A DNA stretch of 64,000 nt from an uncultured Verrucomicrobiales bacterium (GTDB lineage: Bacteria; Verrucomicrobiota; Verrucomicrobiia; Verrucomicrobiales; Akkermansiaceae). Below, in pieces: positions 56,175-64,000 of this stretch. Position 1 is the first letter of the stretch; every line of letters begins with the position of its first letter. Under the pieces are notes generated by a model. It had not been told where the DNA came from, did not search any database, and worked only from the letters and a program-made list of their open reading frames with translations. The stretch lies in assembly GCA_937928545.1 (NCBI GenBank), contig CALGJQ010000007.1:62001-126000 (forward strand), given 5' to 3'. The position numbers were made by a program, and so were the translations under genes.

Positions 56175-59134
56175 ATATCCTCGAAAAAAATCTCATGATC
56201 CTCGCCTCGGCGGGGTCGGGAAAAACTTACCAACTCGGCAACCGTGTCATTGGTAAGATCGCGCTGGAAGGTGTCTCGCCCGAGCGCATCGTTGCTCTCA
56301 CCTTTACGCGAAAGGCAGCGGGGGAGTTTGCTGATTCGGTTCTGACGAAACTTGCAAAAGGCACGCTCGATCCCGAAGAGGCCGCGAGTCTTTCACAAGA
56401 TCTCGGTCATGAGATCGATATTCCCGCCGTGCTGGAAGAGGTGGTGAAAGCCCTGCCACGCCTGAAGCTCACGACGATGGATGGTTTTTTTAACACGATC
56501 GTGCGCGGCTTTCAGTATGAACTGGGGATCACTGGCGGGACTTTTGAACTCCTGCAAGGCGAGCGTAAGAAGATGGCTGAAGCCGAAATTATCGACTCGG
56601 TTTTACGTGATCATTTTTCGGAGAATGAAGAGTTTTTCCACGCTTTCCGCCGCGCCACCTTTGGTAAGCCGGGGCAAGGCGTGTGGAAGACGCTTGATGA
56701 ATTTTTGAAGGATTGGTATGGGCTTTGGAAAACGATTGATCATCGCGAAGTCGGAATCCCTCACTTCGGTGATCTCCCAAACCCCAAAGAATGGGAGTCG
56801 CTCAAGCGACCTCTGATCGATGCCCTGCGTGAGGGAGAGTTAACGGATCAGTTGAGTAAGCAGCTCGATAATTTTGAGAATCACAGCATCAATAAATCAC
56901 TGACCACGAATGTGATCGGGGAGCAAATGATCGCGCAGCTCAAAGAGGATGGCCCTGTTGAGTTGCTCAGTCGCAAGAAAGAGATCGAATTTGATCAAGA
57001 AACTTGGCCGCTTTGGCGGGATCTTTTTGAACTCGCGATTCGTTGCGAGCTGGCGGCTGCGATCGAGCGCACCAAGCCGGTGATGGAGCTGATCGGGCAT
57101 CTCGATTCGGAGTTTGATAAGCAGCTCAAGAAGCGTGGCTTGCTCGGTTTTGACGATATTAAAAATCTCCTCGGTTCTGGCATGCAAAGCGAAGAGGGGA
57201 GGTTACGTCGGGAGGCTATCGATTACCGGCTTGATGGCCGCTTCGATCACTGGCTCCTCGATGAGTTTCAGGACACGAGTTACGCGGATTGGAATGGCCT
57301 TGTCTCACTTGTCGATGAAGCGGTCGGTGATCCGGAAGGCGGACTCTTCGTGGTGGGTGACCGGAAGCAGGCGATCTACGGATGGCGTGGTGGCGATGTC
57401 ACGATCTTCGATGACCTTATTTCTAAATATCAGAATGGCGATGACACGGATCTCCGCGTTGAACCGATGTCCAAGTCCTTTCGCTCTTGCCCAGCAGTGC
57501 TTTCGCTCGTGAATGCGGCTTGCGGAGATTTGGGCGAGATCGAACATCTCTTTGGTAAGGCTCTCAGTGAGCGCTGGGTCTGGGAAGATCATGAGTCGGC
57601 CAAGCCGGATGTTACGGGTGAGTCCAAGGTTGTGACTGTCCCGAAGAATGATGACGGGCAGGCCATGATTACTGAGATGAGACGGCTTGGGATTGGTGAG
57701 AAGCAGCTCAGCTGCGGAATTCTGGTTCGTCAGAAAAACGAAGTCGAAGCCTATGCCGATCTTCTTCGAAACGAAGGTTTCGATGTCATCGAGGAAGGTC
57801 AACGGAAGCCCGGGACGGATCATGCGGTGGGAGTCGCGCTCACTCACACGCTTGCTTGGCTTGCTGATCCGGCGGATTCGTTTTCACAAGAAGTGATCGC
57901 GATGTCACCGTTGGATGCGGTCTTGGAAAATCTCTATCCCAATGGTTGGCTTAGTCGATGGGAGGGTGCGCTTGGTAAGGCGCAGAGCGAAGGCTACGCG
58001 GCTCTTTTAGAAGCACTCGTTGCACCCGAGTGGGAAGCGCTTTCAGATTATGGGAAACGTCGTGCGACTGATCTTATCCATGCGTTGCGTGAGTTCGATG
58101 CTGGTCGAGATTCGTCTCCGCGAGCGGCACGTGATTGGGTTTCGGGCCTGGAAGTTTCCCAAGCTCCGGGAGCGGCGGCAGTCCAAATTATGACAATCCA
58201 CAAGTCGAAGGGCTTGGGCTTTGATGTCGTGATGCTTCCGGACTTCCAAGATAGTCAGGTGCCGAATTCTGGTCGCTTTAAGATCGCGCGCGGCGAGGGT
58301 TGGCTCCTGCAAGCACCGAACGCGATGGTGCGTGGGCAAGTTCCAGCGCTGGGAGAAGCCTTTGACCTCTGGGCTGCTGATCAACGATACGAAGCAATGT
58401 GCCTTCTTTATGTTGCTCTGACTCGGTCAAAGCGTGGGCTTTACGTTTACATGGAAGCTGAGCCGCCGAGCCGTTTGAAAAAGAAGGCAGAAGCCGAGGG
58501 CTGGAAGTCGCCCGCGAATTTGATTCGCCGGACTGCTGGGGGAGATTTTCAAGAGGGGGATCCGAATTGGACCGCCGATGTTGGTGTGCGAGAAGCGAAG
58601 CCGCCGAAGTCGCTTCCTCAACTCGCGAAGGCCGTTCCGCTTCGTTCGCGGAGCACGCCATCGGCGGCAAAAGGTGAGATCTCGGGAAGCGGGACTGGGC
58701 GAAAAATCGGGAATGAAGTTCACGCTCTCTTTGAGAAGATCGGCTGGCTTGAAACTGGTGCAGTTCCTGATCAACCACTCAGCCAGGCTGGGAAGATCGT
58801 CGAGGATGCGCTCAAGATTCCGCACCTTCATGCTGTTTTTGAAGATCAAGGTAGTCAGCTTTTTCGAGAGCAACAAATCGAGCTCATTCTCGATGAGAAA
58901 TGGATGACTGGGATTGTCGATCGGATGCATGTCTATCGAGAGAATGAGGTGATCACGCGGATCGAAGTGATCGATTTTAAGACGGACGCGGTCGAGGCTC
59001 TCGAACTCCTCGGGCGCTACGGAGGGCAGATGAAGGCGTATCGCCGTGCGCTTGCGCAAGTCTTTGAAGTCGAGGAATCGCTCATCGATTGCCAACTCCT
59101 CTCAACCCATCTTGGAGAACTGATTAAAGCATGA
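56171..59134 (+). CDS. AddA-like UvrD-family helicase-nuclease
   Basis: A 987-residue superfamily-1 helicase with a C-terminal RecB-type nuclease. Motifs are LASAGSGKTYQLGNRV (Walker A), ALTFTRKAAGEFA (Ia), DHWLLDEFQDTSYADW (II), FVVGDRKQAIYGWRGGD (III), ILVRQKNEVEAYADLL, MTIHKSKGLGFDVVMLPDF (V), and CLLYVALTRSKRGLYVY (VI). The nuclease has GNEVHALFEKIGW and IEVIDFKTDAVEALELLGRYGGQMKAY. It starts at GTG 56171 inside the AddB stop, and ends overlapping the next gene. Together they would process DNA ends for recombination. Confidence 0.85.
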   Translation: MNILEKNLMILASAGSGKTYQLGNRVIGKIALEGVSPERIVALTFTRKAAGEFADSVLTKLAKGTLDPEEAASLSQDLGHEIDIPAVLEEVVKALPRLKLTTMDGFFNTIVRGFQYELGITGGTFELLQGERKKMAEAEIIDSVLRDHFSENEEFFHAFRRATFGKPGQGVWKTLDEFLKDWYGLWKTIDHREVGIPHFGDLPNPKEWESLKRPLIDALREGELTDQLSKQLDNFENHSINKSLTTNVIGEQMIAQLKEDGPVELLSRKKEIEFDQETWPLWRDLFELAIRCELAAAIERTKPVMELIGHLDSEFDKQLKKRGLLGFDDIKNLLGSGMQSEEGRLRREAIDYRLDGRFDHWLLDEFQDTSYADWNGLVSLVDEAVGDPEGGLFVVGDRKQAIYGWRGGDVTIFDDLISKYQNGDDTDLRVEPMSKSFRSCPAVLSLVNAACGDLGEIEHLFGKALSERWVWEDHESAKPDVTGESKVVTVPKNDDGQAMITEMRRLGIGEKQLSCGILVRQKNEVEAYADLLRNEGFDVIEEGQRKPGTDHAVGVALTHTLAWLADPADSFSQEVIAMSPLDAVLENLYPNGWLSRWEGALGKAQSEGYAALLEALVAPEWEALSDYGKRRATDLIHALREFDAGRDSSPRAARDWVSGLEVSQAPGAAAVQIMTIHKSKGLGFDVVMLPDFQDSQVPNSGRFKIARGEGWLLQAPNAMVRGQVPALGEAFDLWAADQRYEAMCLLYVALTRSKRGLYVYMEAEPPSRLKKKAEAEGWKSPANLIRRTAGGDFQEGDPNWTADVGVREAKPPKSLPQLAKAVPLRSRSTPSAAKGEISGSGTGRKIGNEVHALFEKIGWLETGAVPDQPLSQAGKIVEDALKIPHLHAVFEDQGSQLFREQQIELILDEKWMTGIVDRMHVYRENEVITRIEVIDFKTDAVEALELLGRYGGQMKAYRRALAQVFEVEESLIDCQLLSTHLGELIKA

Positions 59135-60168
59135 TTGAAGAACGTTTTCAGCAGCTCCTCGCGGGTGAAGAACTTGGTGCGTCTTTCGTGGCGTGGAAGG
59201 ATGGGGAGGAGATTGTTTCTCTTCATGGCGGTTGGCGGGATCGTAATGAAACGGTCGCTTGGGACGAGGAAACGCTCGCGCCGGTTTGGTCGGCGACGAA
59301 GGGGCCGATGGCGGTGTGTGTTTGGATGGCTCTAGAACGAGCGGGGATGGATGGGGAGTCGCTGGTGCGGCGGGTGTGGCCGGAGTTGCAGGTGGGGGAT
59401 TTGACTTTTGAGGAGATGTTTTCGCATCAGGGAGGATTGGCGGGGCTGAATGAGAAATGCTCGATCTGGGATCGGGAGGCGGTGGTGGCTTCGCTGGAAA
59501 AACAGGAGCCGCTTTGGAAGGTGGGGACGCATGGCTATCATCCGAGGACGATTGGATTTTTGGCGGATGAGATTGTGAGGCGGGTCGATGGGAGATCGCT
59601 GGGGGAGTTTTGGCGGGAGGAGATCTCGGAGGAGAACGGGATTGATTTTTGGATCGGGCTGCCGGAGGCGGAGCATCATCGGGTGGCGGAATTGGTGCCG
59701 GCGAAGTTTGGGCGAGGGGGAGAGCCGAAGCCATTTTATGAGGCTTTGCTGGATAAGGGGTCGATGACTCGATTGGCTTTTTCGTCGCCTTCGGATTTAG
59801 CGGGGGTGAGTGAGATGAATCAGGCGCGGGCTTGGGAGGCGGGCTTTCCGGCGATGGGCGGAGTGGGGACGGCGCGGGGGCTGGCAAAGTTTTATGACTG
59901 GGTGCTGCGGCAAGAGTTTTTGGGAGAGCTGGTGAGGCCGAGAGTGAAGGGGCTCGATGTCATTCAGCGGGTTGAGAATTCCTTTGGTTTCGGAATGATG
60001 CTGGGGCTGGGGCCGGAAAAGGATTGCTTTGGGCATCCGGGAGCGGGGGGGAGTTATGGCTTTGCGAATGTGGAAACGGGGATGAGTTATGGATTCGTGA
60101 TGAATCACTTTGAGTCGAATTTGTATCCGAGTGGGGAGAGGTTGGGCTTGGTGACGGAGGTGGGGTGA
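59131..60168 (+). CDS. Beta-lactamase-family serine hydrolase
   Basis: A 345-residue hydrolase of the EstB/class C beta-lactamase-like fold. The S-x-x-K motif is SATK (S54-K57 in PVWSATKGPM), and a Y-x-P-like VGTHGYHPRTIGFLADEIV and GHPGAGGSYGF (H-x-G-like) complete the pattern. There is no signal peptide, so it is probably a cytoplasmic esterase. Its ATG overlaps the stop of the helicase gene (ATGA), a coupling with no evident functional reason. Confidence 0.82.
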   Translation: MIEERFQQLLAGEELGASFVAWKDGEEIVSLHGGWRDRNETVAWDEETLAPVWSATKGPMAVCVWMALERAGMDGESLVRRVWPELQVGDLTFEEMFSHQGGLAGLNEKCSIWDREAVVASLEKQEPLWKVGTHGYHPRTIGFLADEIVRRVDGRSLGEFWREEISEENGIDFWIGLPEAEHHRVAELVPAKFGRGGEPKPFYEALLDKGSMTRLAFSSPSDLAGVSEMNQARAWEAGFPAMGGVGTARGLAKFYDWVLRQEFLGELVRPRVKGLDVIQRVENSFGFGMMLGLGPEKDCFGHPGAGGSYGFANVETGMSYGFVMNHFESNLYPSGERLGLVTEVG

Positions 60169-60298
60169 ACCACGGAATACGCGGATGACGCGGAAGGTTG
60201 AGGGGCTTGGGTTGGTGGACTGTCTGGAGACAGTCCTTCCCTGCTTGGTTGAGGGGGCTTAGGTTTTGAATACGGGCGGGACGCCCGCGCTCCTTGAT
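60169..60298. repeat. Repeat-rich gap between the hydrolase and methyltransferase genes
   Basis: GGACTGTCT and AGACAGTCC pair around GG (60217-60236). A second hairpin, GGGCG-GGA-CGCCC, lies at about 60272-60284. The first part reads ACCACGGAATACGCGGATGA, a phrase with short direct CGCGGA repeats. A TCTGGAGACAG core like that of the first hairpin also occurs near 35999-36015. Confidence 0.55.
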
Positions 60299-60901
60299 TT
60301 ACTTGCGGAAGATGGCGAGGTGTTTGTCGACGGATTTTCCAGGGGCGTCGGAGAGGGTGCGGGAGTTGGGGTTGATGATGGAGCCGACTTGGATGGCGCC
60401 TAGTTTTTCGAGGGCGGCGGTGGCGAGTTCGTGCTCTTGATCAAAGTAGGAGGTGATGACGAGGAGGCCGTCGTCGTCGAGGCGTTCGAGTGCTTGGTCG
60501 AAGATTTGGGTCCAGACGGGTTTATCGTTCCAGTAGTTTTGATGACGGAGGAAGGCGATGTCGGGGGTGCCGATTTCGGCGAGGTCGCGGAGGCGGTCGC
60601 CGCGATGGGTGATGAAGTCGGTGGAGATGTTGCCCTCTTTTTCGGCGAGTTCTTTTTTCCAGCGCGAGTTGGCTTGGTCGATCTCGGCGGCGCGGATGTC
60701 GAGCCCTTGCAGGTGAGCGGACTTTGATTTTTCGGCGAGGAGCTTGGCAAGGACGCCGGTTTCATCGCCTCGACCGCAGGCGAGATTGAGGAGGGAAAGG
60801 TGCTCCTTTTCGGAGAGATGCGGGTCTAAAAGATCACGCAAATTGGCCTCCAAGGTTTGGAGATCGCCTTGGAGGAGTTCGCTGAAAGGAGTGTGGGCCA
60901 C
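60299..60901 (-). CDS. Class I SAM-dependent methyltransferase-like protein
   Basis: A 200-residue protein. SAM motif I is LSLLNLACGRGDETGVL, followed by LQGLDIRAAEIDQA (acidic end of strand 2) and the strand-4 region DIAFLRHQNYWNDKPVW. The closing half (DDDGLLVITSYFDQEHELATAALEKLGA) fits strands 5-7. The substrate is unknown. It is divergent from hemB with a 55-base gap, so both promoters are there. Confidence 0.75.
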   Translation of the reverse strand: MAHTPFSELLQGDLQTLEANLRDLLDPHLSEKEHLSLLNLACGRGDETGVLAKLLAEKSKSAHLQGLDIRAAEIDQANSRWKKELAEKEGNISTDFITHRGDRLRDLAEIGTPDIAFLRHQNYWNDKPVWTQIFDQALERLDDDGLLVITSYFDQEHELATAALEKLGAIQVGSIINPNSRTLSDAPGKSVDKHLAIFRK

Positions 60902-60956
60902 GGGAGAAGAGTAATTTAGGATTCGGATTTTGGAATTTCGAAATTAAGGTAGGGAC

Positions 60957-61931
60957 GTGGACTTACCGATTCGACCTCGACGTAACCGAAAATCAGCAGG
61001 CGTGCGCGCTTTGACTCGTGAGACTCTTTTGAGTGCGGGGGACTTTGTCTTGCCTTTATTCCTTCATGATTTGGAGGTGGATGAGCCGATTGAATCGATG
61101 CCGGGATGCACGCGTTGGTCGCTGGATGGCTTGGTGAAAGAAGCAGGGGAGGCTTTGGCGCTGGGGATTCCGGCGGTGGTGCTTTTTCCGGCGATTGAGG
61201 ATTCTTTGAAGACGAAGAAGGCGGAAGAGTGCTTTAATGCGGAGGGTTTGGTGCCTCGGGCGATTCGGGCTTTGAAAGCGGCGCACCCTGACTTGCAGGT
61301 GATGACGGATGTGGCCTTGGATCCTTACAATATTGATGGACACGATGGGCTGGTAGAAGAGGGGGAGATTTTGAATGACGAGACGGTGGAAGTCCTGTGC
61401 AAGCAGGCCGTTTGTCAGGCAGAGGCTGGGGCGGATATCATCGCGCCGAGTGACATGATGGATGGACGGGTGGCGGCACTGCGGGAGGCGCTGGATGCGG
61501 CGGGTTATGAGAAGGTTTCAATTTGTAGTTATACCGCGAAGTATGCTTCGGCGTATTACGGTCCGTTTCGAGGAGCTTTAGGATCGGCACCGAAGGCGGG
61601 GGATAAGAAAACTTATCAATTGGACCCCGCGAATCGTCGGGAGGCTCTCCGAGAGCTGATGCTCGATGAGGAGGAAGGTGCAGATATGGTGATGGTGAAA
61701 CCCGCGGGAGCTTATCTGGATATTATTCGTGATGTGCGGGACAATACCACCTTGCCGGTGGCGGCGTATCAAGTGAGTGGGGAGTATCTCATGATCAAGA
61801 GTGCCTCGGCCGATGGTTGGGTGAATGAAGAGGCCGTGATGATGGAGAGCTTGATCGCGATTAAGCGAGCGGGAGCGGACTTTGTTTTGACCTATTTTGC
61901 AAAAAATGCCGCGAAAGTGCTGAGGCGATAA
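60957..61931 (+). CDS. hemB: Porphobilinogen synthase (delta-aminolevulinate dehydratase)
   Basis: A 324-residue enzyme that joins two 5-aminolevulinate molecules to porphobilinogen in tetrapyrrole synthesis. The first part (PIRPRRNRKSAGVRALTRETLLSAGDFVLPLFL) is typical, and the active lysines are in CSYTAKYASAYYGPFRGA and MVMVKPAGAYLDI. The metal-site loop reads DVALDPYNIDGHDG, with aspartates (D118, D122, D127, D130) where zinc enzymes have cysteines, so it is of the magnesium-type. It starts with GTG at 60957. Confidence 0.95.
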   Translation: MDLPIRPRRNRKSAGVRALTRETLLSAGDFVLPLFLHDLEVDEPIESMPGCTRWSLDGLVKEAGEALALGIPAVVLFPAIEDSLKTKKAEECFNAEGLVPRAIRALKAAHPDLQVMTDVALDPYNIDGHDGLVEEGEILNDETVEVLCKQAVCQAEAGADIIAPSDMMDGRVAALREALDAAGYEKVSICSYTAKYASAYYGPFRGALGSAPKAGDKKTYQLDPANRREALRELMLDEEEGADMVMVKPAGAYLDIIRDVRDNTTLPVAAYQVSGEYLMIKSASADGWVNEEAVMMESLIAIKRAGADFVLTYFAKNAAKVLRR

Positions 61932-62228
61932 GTGGATTTGAAATGGTAGTTATGGCCACTTATTGGGAGAAGGGGAACTCGGTTGTGATGACTTGATCGG
62001 CGGGTTCACGGGCGTGAATGTTGTCGTTTAGGTCCTGCACGGTAAGGAAAGTGAGTAAGAGGTTCTTTGGGACTCTTCGTTACGCCACGATTAGGGGTTA
62101 TTGCATCAATCCAGATTCAGCGATATTTTGTTGATTCACATGCCCCGTGGAGATAATCGTGCTGGGTCATTTGTGGTTTCATTTCCAGTCAGTGTTACTA
62201 CTGAAATTTTAGAAGAGAGTTTAATTTG
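61932..62228. other. Gap with a probable gene remnant on the minus strand
   Basis: The minus strand holds an open frame of about 39 codons that ends in LNDNIHAREPADQVITTEFP followed by FSQ and a stop near 61960. It has protein-like composition but no ATG, and the frame is cut upstream by a TAA. No family was recognised. Nothing else coding was noticed. Confidence 0.3.
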
Positions 62229-62639
62229 ATGAGCCGAAGAAAAGAGAAAGCCGCCCGCTTGAAAGCGGAGCAAGAGAAGGAGTTGAAAATTCCAAATCCT
62301 TTCGCGGCGGGTGCCTTAGATGCGCTGGGTGATTTGCCAGATGGGCCGGAGGAGGTTCCGGAAAGGACTTCAAAACGTGGGCAGAAAAACATGAAGCGTG
62401 GTCGAGTGGATATTGTTCGGCAGACTGCGCATCGAGGCGGAAAGGCGGTGACGGTGGTGAAAAATTTTACGGGAATTGGTCTTCCTGAAAAAAAGGAACT
62501 CGCGAAGAAAATACAGAAAGCCTGTGGGGTGGGTGGAACCGTGAAGGACGGTTGCATCGAGATCCAGGGCGACAAGCGCGAGGAGGCGAAACGGATTTTG
62601 GAGGAGGAGGGATTTCAGCCCGTCTTTGCGGGTGGTTAG
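62229..62639 (+). CDS. SUI1/eIF1-family translation factor (YciH-like)
   Basis: A 136-residue protein with a charged N-terminus and a C-terminal SUI1 domain: VDIVRQTAHRGGKAVTVVKNFTGIGLPEKKELAKKIQKACGVGGTVKDGCIEIQGDKREEAKRILEEEGF. The basic KNFTGIG and GGTVKDG loops are the conserved parts of bacterial YciH, a homologue of eIF1 that affects start-codon fidelity. An adjacent TTG upstream is a possible but weaker start. Confidence 0.85.
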   Translation: MSRRKEKAARLKAEQEKELKIPNPFAAGALDALGDLPDGPEEVPERTSKRGQKNMKRGRVDIVRQTAHRGGKAVTVVKNFTGIGLPEKKELAKKIQKACGVGGTVKDGCIEIQGDKREEAKRILEEEGFQPVFAGG

Positions 62640-63037
62640 AGAGCTTTTGACCTCTCAGGGAGTGAGTAGCGCTCGTTTCGGAAACAGATCTTTCCATCAA
62701 AGACGAGTTGTTGCTCAGTGCGGGCTGGTTTTGTTTTTTCCAGTGATTGAGGAATAGATGGAGTGGTCTTTTCCAACTTCTTGGGGGAGTTCCTTTATGC
62801 TGAGAACTTGATCCTCGATGCCGCTCAAGAAGGTGAGGTGGTCAGAGATGAGCTGATGAGAGGGCGTTTTTGAATCAAGTGACATGGCGATGATCCAAGT
62901 GCCGAGTAGAATGCTGAGTCTTTGACTAACAATGTAAATTCGGATGCTGCCGGTGAAGTCGCTTTCAAGAAGGGCGGCTCGCGAGGTGACGATGAGATTT
63001 GGTCCGATGATCCAGCGAGCGATTTTCTTGTGTGGTT
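62640..63037. other. Gap with a startless minus-strand frame
   Basis: A minus-strand frame stays open for about 105 codons from the end of the exonuclease gene to a TGA at 62715-62717 (KIARWIIGPNLIVTSRAALL ... IYIVSQRLSILLGTWIIAMS). It has no good start codon in the first part, although it contains a later in-frame ATG, and could be a remnant or a chance frame. No repeats or RNAs were noticed here. Confidence 0.3.
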
Positions 63038-63730
63038 TTAGTGTCCTTTTAGGTCTTGTGCGCTGAAGCGTTCGTCTTGCTGTAAGCCTTCCAAGATTTT
63101 GAGGGCGGCATAGGCATCGTTCGCGGCGTAGGTGAGTTGTTTGTCGCTGAGTTCTTCAAGAGCCCAGTTGCTGGTGGTGGTGGATTTCGATTTCTTGAAG
63201 CAGAGATTGAGGAGGACGCCCATCGCGCCGCGCACTCCGATTTGTCCAGCGTAGCCGATTTTTCGGAAGACCTGATCGAGGTCGAGGACTTGGCTGAGGT
63301 CTATTCCGAAACGTCCTCGGATTTGCTTGTGGTCGTTTCTGAGGCCGAAGCCAACTTTGAGGACTTCCTTTGAAGCGATGATCTTGGCCGAGGCCTTTTC
63401 GCATTCGTCGCGATGCAGTTGAAAGATGAATGCTTTGTCGGTGAGGGAAAATTGCACGACATGAGGGCCATCGCATTTCTGGCCTTTTCGAAAGGTCGGT
63501 TTGGCTTCGGTGTCAAATCCGGTGATGCCAGCGGCGAAGATCTCTTCGACGGCGGCTTGGCATTCCTCCGCGTTCTTTGGGACGATTATTTTGTCCAAGG
63601 CTAGTCCGGGGAAAGGTTGGAGTAGCGCGGTTTCGGCTTTGGTTGGACCTAAGATTCTTTTTGGTTTGTCGGGTTTAGATGAACGCCGCCGGCGTGTTTT
63701 TTTTCTGGGGCTAGGGTCGGAATCGCTCAT
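63038..63730 (-). CDS. RNase D-like 3'-5' exonuclease
   Basis: A 230-residue DEDDy-type exonuclease. The N-terminus is basic (PRKKTRRRRSSKPDKPKRILG). The catalytic motifs are Exo I in ITGFDTEAKPTF, Exo II in VLKVGFGLRNDHKQI and Exo III in QLTYAANDAYAALKIL with Y-x-x-x-D. It lacks the HRDC domains of full RNase D, so it resembles the short plant/bacterial WRN-exo-like proteins. It may process RNA or DNA 3' ends. It begins 51 bases after the next minus-strand gene. Confidence 0.85.
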   Translation of the reverse strand: MSDSDPSPRKKTRRRRSSKPDKPKRILGPTKAETALLQPFPGLALDKIIVPKNAEECQAAVEEIFAAGITGFDTEAKPTFRKGQKCDGPHVVQFSLTDKAFIFQLHRDECEKASAKIIASKEVLKVGFGLRNDHKQIRGRFGIDLSQVLDLDQVFRKIGYAGQIGVRGAMGVLLNLCFKKSKSTTTSNWALEELSDKQLTYAANDAYAALKILEGLQQDERFSAQDLKGH

Positions 63731-63781
63731 CGTTTTGGGACGTCAGGAGATCTTTGCTTAAGTCGAGCGGTTCTGCAAACT

Positions 63782-64000
63782 TTAGAGCGAGGCAAGGACC
63801 TGTCGGCAAAGGCGTTCGCTGTATGAGTTGATTTTCCAATGCCCCGGACTCCAACCTTTGAGAAAGCGATGGAAGTCGGTCCATGCGATCGGGTAGAGGG
63901 CACGCCACTCGTTTTCAACTTCGTCAGGATCAATGGCTGGGTGTTTTTGAGTGAGGGATTGGCGAAGGGTGGCGAAGTAGTGAGCAAGGAGGTCGGACTC
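63782..64000 (-). CDS. C-terminal part of a phosphotransferase-like protein (tentative)
   Basis: The last 72 codons of a gene that starts outside the window: [20 protein letters not shown], then [20 protein letters not shown] followed by SPGHWKIN and a stop at 63782-63784. I associate this ending with aminoglycoside/choline-kinase-like phosphotransferases, but only weakly. The frame and composition show clearly that it is coding. The N-terminal part would be needed to name it. Confidence 0.5.
   Translation of the reverse strand, partial: ESDLLAHYFATLRQSLTQKHPAIDPDEVENEWRALYPIAWTDFHRFLKGWSPGHWKINSYSERLCRQVLASL

Noticed and set aside
59102-59887. 261-codon minus-strand frame opposite the serine hydrolase
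   Set aside because: It is Pro/Ser/Lys-rich low-complexity sequence and overlaps two well-supported genes.

Overview
The window is 64 kb of chromosome from what is most likely a member of the Verrucomicrobiota (order Verrucomicrobiales). This placement is inferred from protein style: a TatC with a long periplasmic insertion and an acidic tail, a type II glutamine synthetase, a sigma factor paired with a YfbK-like membrane protein, a GYF-2 membrane protein, and many lysine-rich protein tails. No rRNA or tRNA was seen, so the placement is not proven.

Layout. (1) 1-12.6 kb, almost all on the minus strand: serA (3' end outside the window), korB-korA, a secreted TPR protein, upp overlapping an NtrC-type regulator, uppS, purA, carA and a LysM protein. 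(2) 12.8-15.1 kb: an ECF-like sigma factor with a YfbK-like membrane protein that lacks its VWA domain, and a SufT-like protein. (3) 15.2-30.6 kb, minus strand, an accessory/defence island: a Panacea-domain pair, a helicase-associated-domain micro-ORF, a VapBC/FitAB-like pair followed by a coupled hydrolase, then a type I restriction-modification locus (hsdM-hsdS-hsdR). That locus also holds a DUF1016 (YhcG-like) nuclease, a RloC/PrrC-like ATPase, an AbiE-type toxin-antitoxin pair and a four-helix-bundle (23S rRNA IVP-type) gene. (4) 30.8-64 kb, mostly housekeeping: glnII, a kinase-PP2C fusion divergent from rapA, rlmI-like, phosphoglucomutase, lnt, argA, rodA, amidase, yicC, tatC, an orphan 421-aa protein, a pseudopilin, rnr, rimO, a GYF-2 membrane protein, an AddAB-like helicase-nuclease, a serine hydrolase, a methyltransferase, hemB, an SUI1/eIF1 homologue, an RNase D-like exonuclease and a partial phosphotransferase-like gene.

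The most unusual structure is in the restriction locus. A roughly 33-bp AT-rich arm, often preceded by a GC-rich hairpin with a 3-nt loop, occurs at six places between 21.8 and 29.3 kb and was not noticed elsewhere. Two inverted copies bracket the four-helix-bundle gene and supply its start and stop codons and the start codon of hsdR. Two same-orientation copies bracket the DUF1016 gene. Two palindromic copies without cargo are inserted in frame inside hsdS and hsdM and are translated. Two extra fragments of the hsdR 5' end flank the AbiE module. Together this looks like a small transposable or recombinogenic family remodelling a restriction operon without breaking it.

A second kind of small palindromic repeat lies in the core part of the window; the clearest is a perfect 26-bp inverted repeat that encodes the end of Lnt. 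All positions and motifs were read by eye. Family assignments are from recall of the families, not from database searches.
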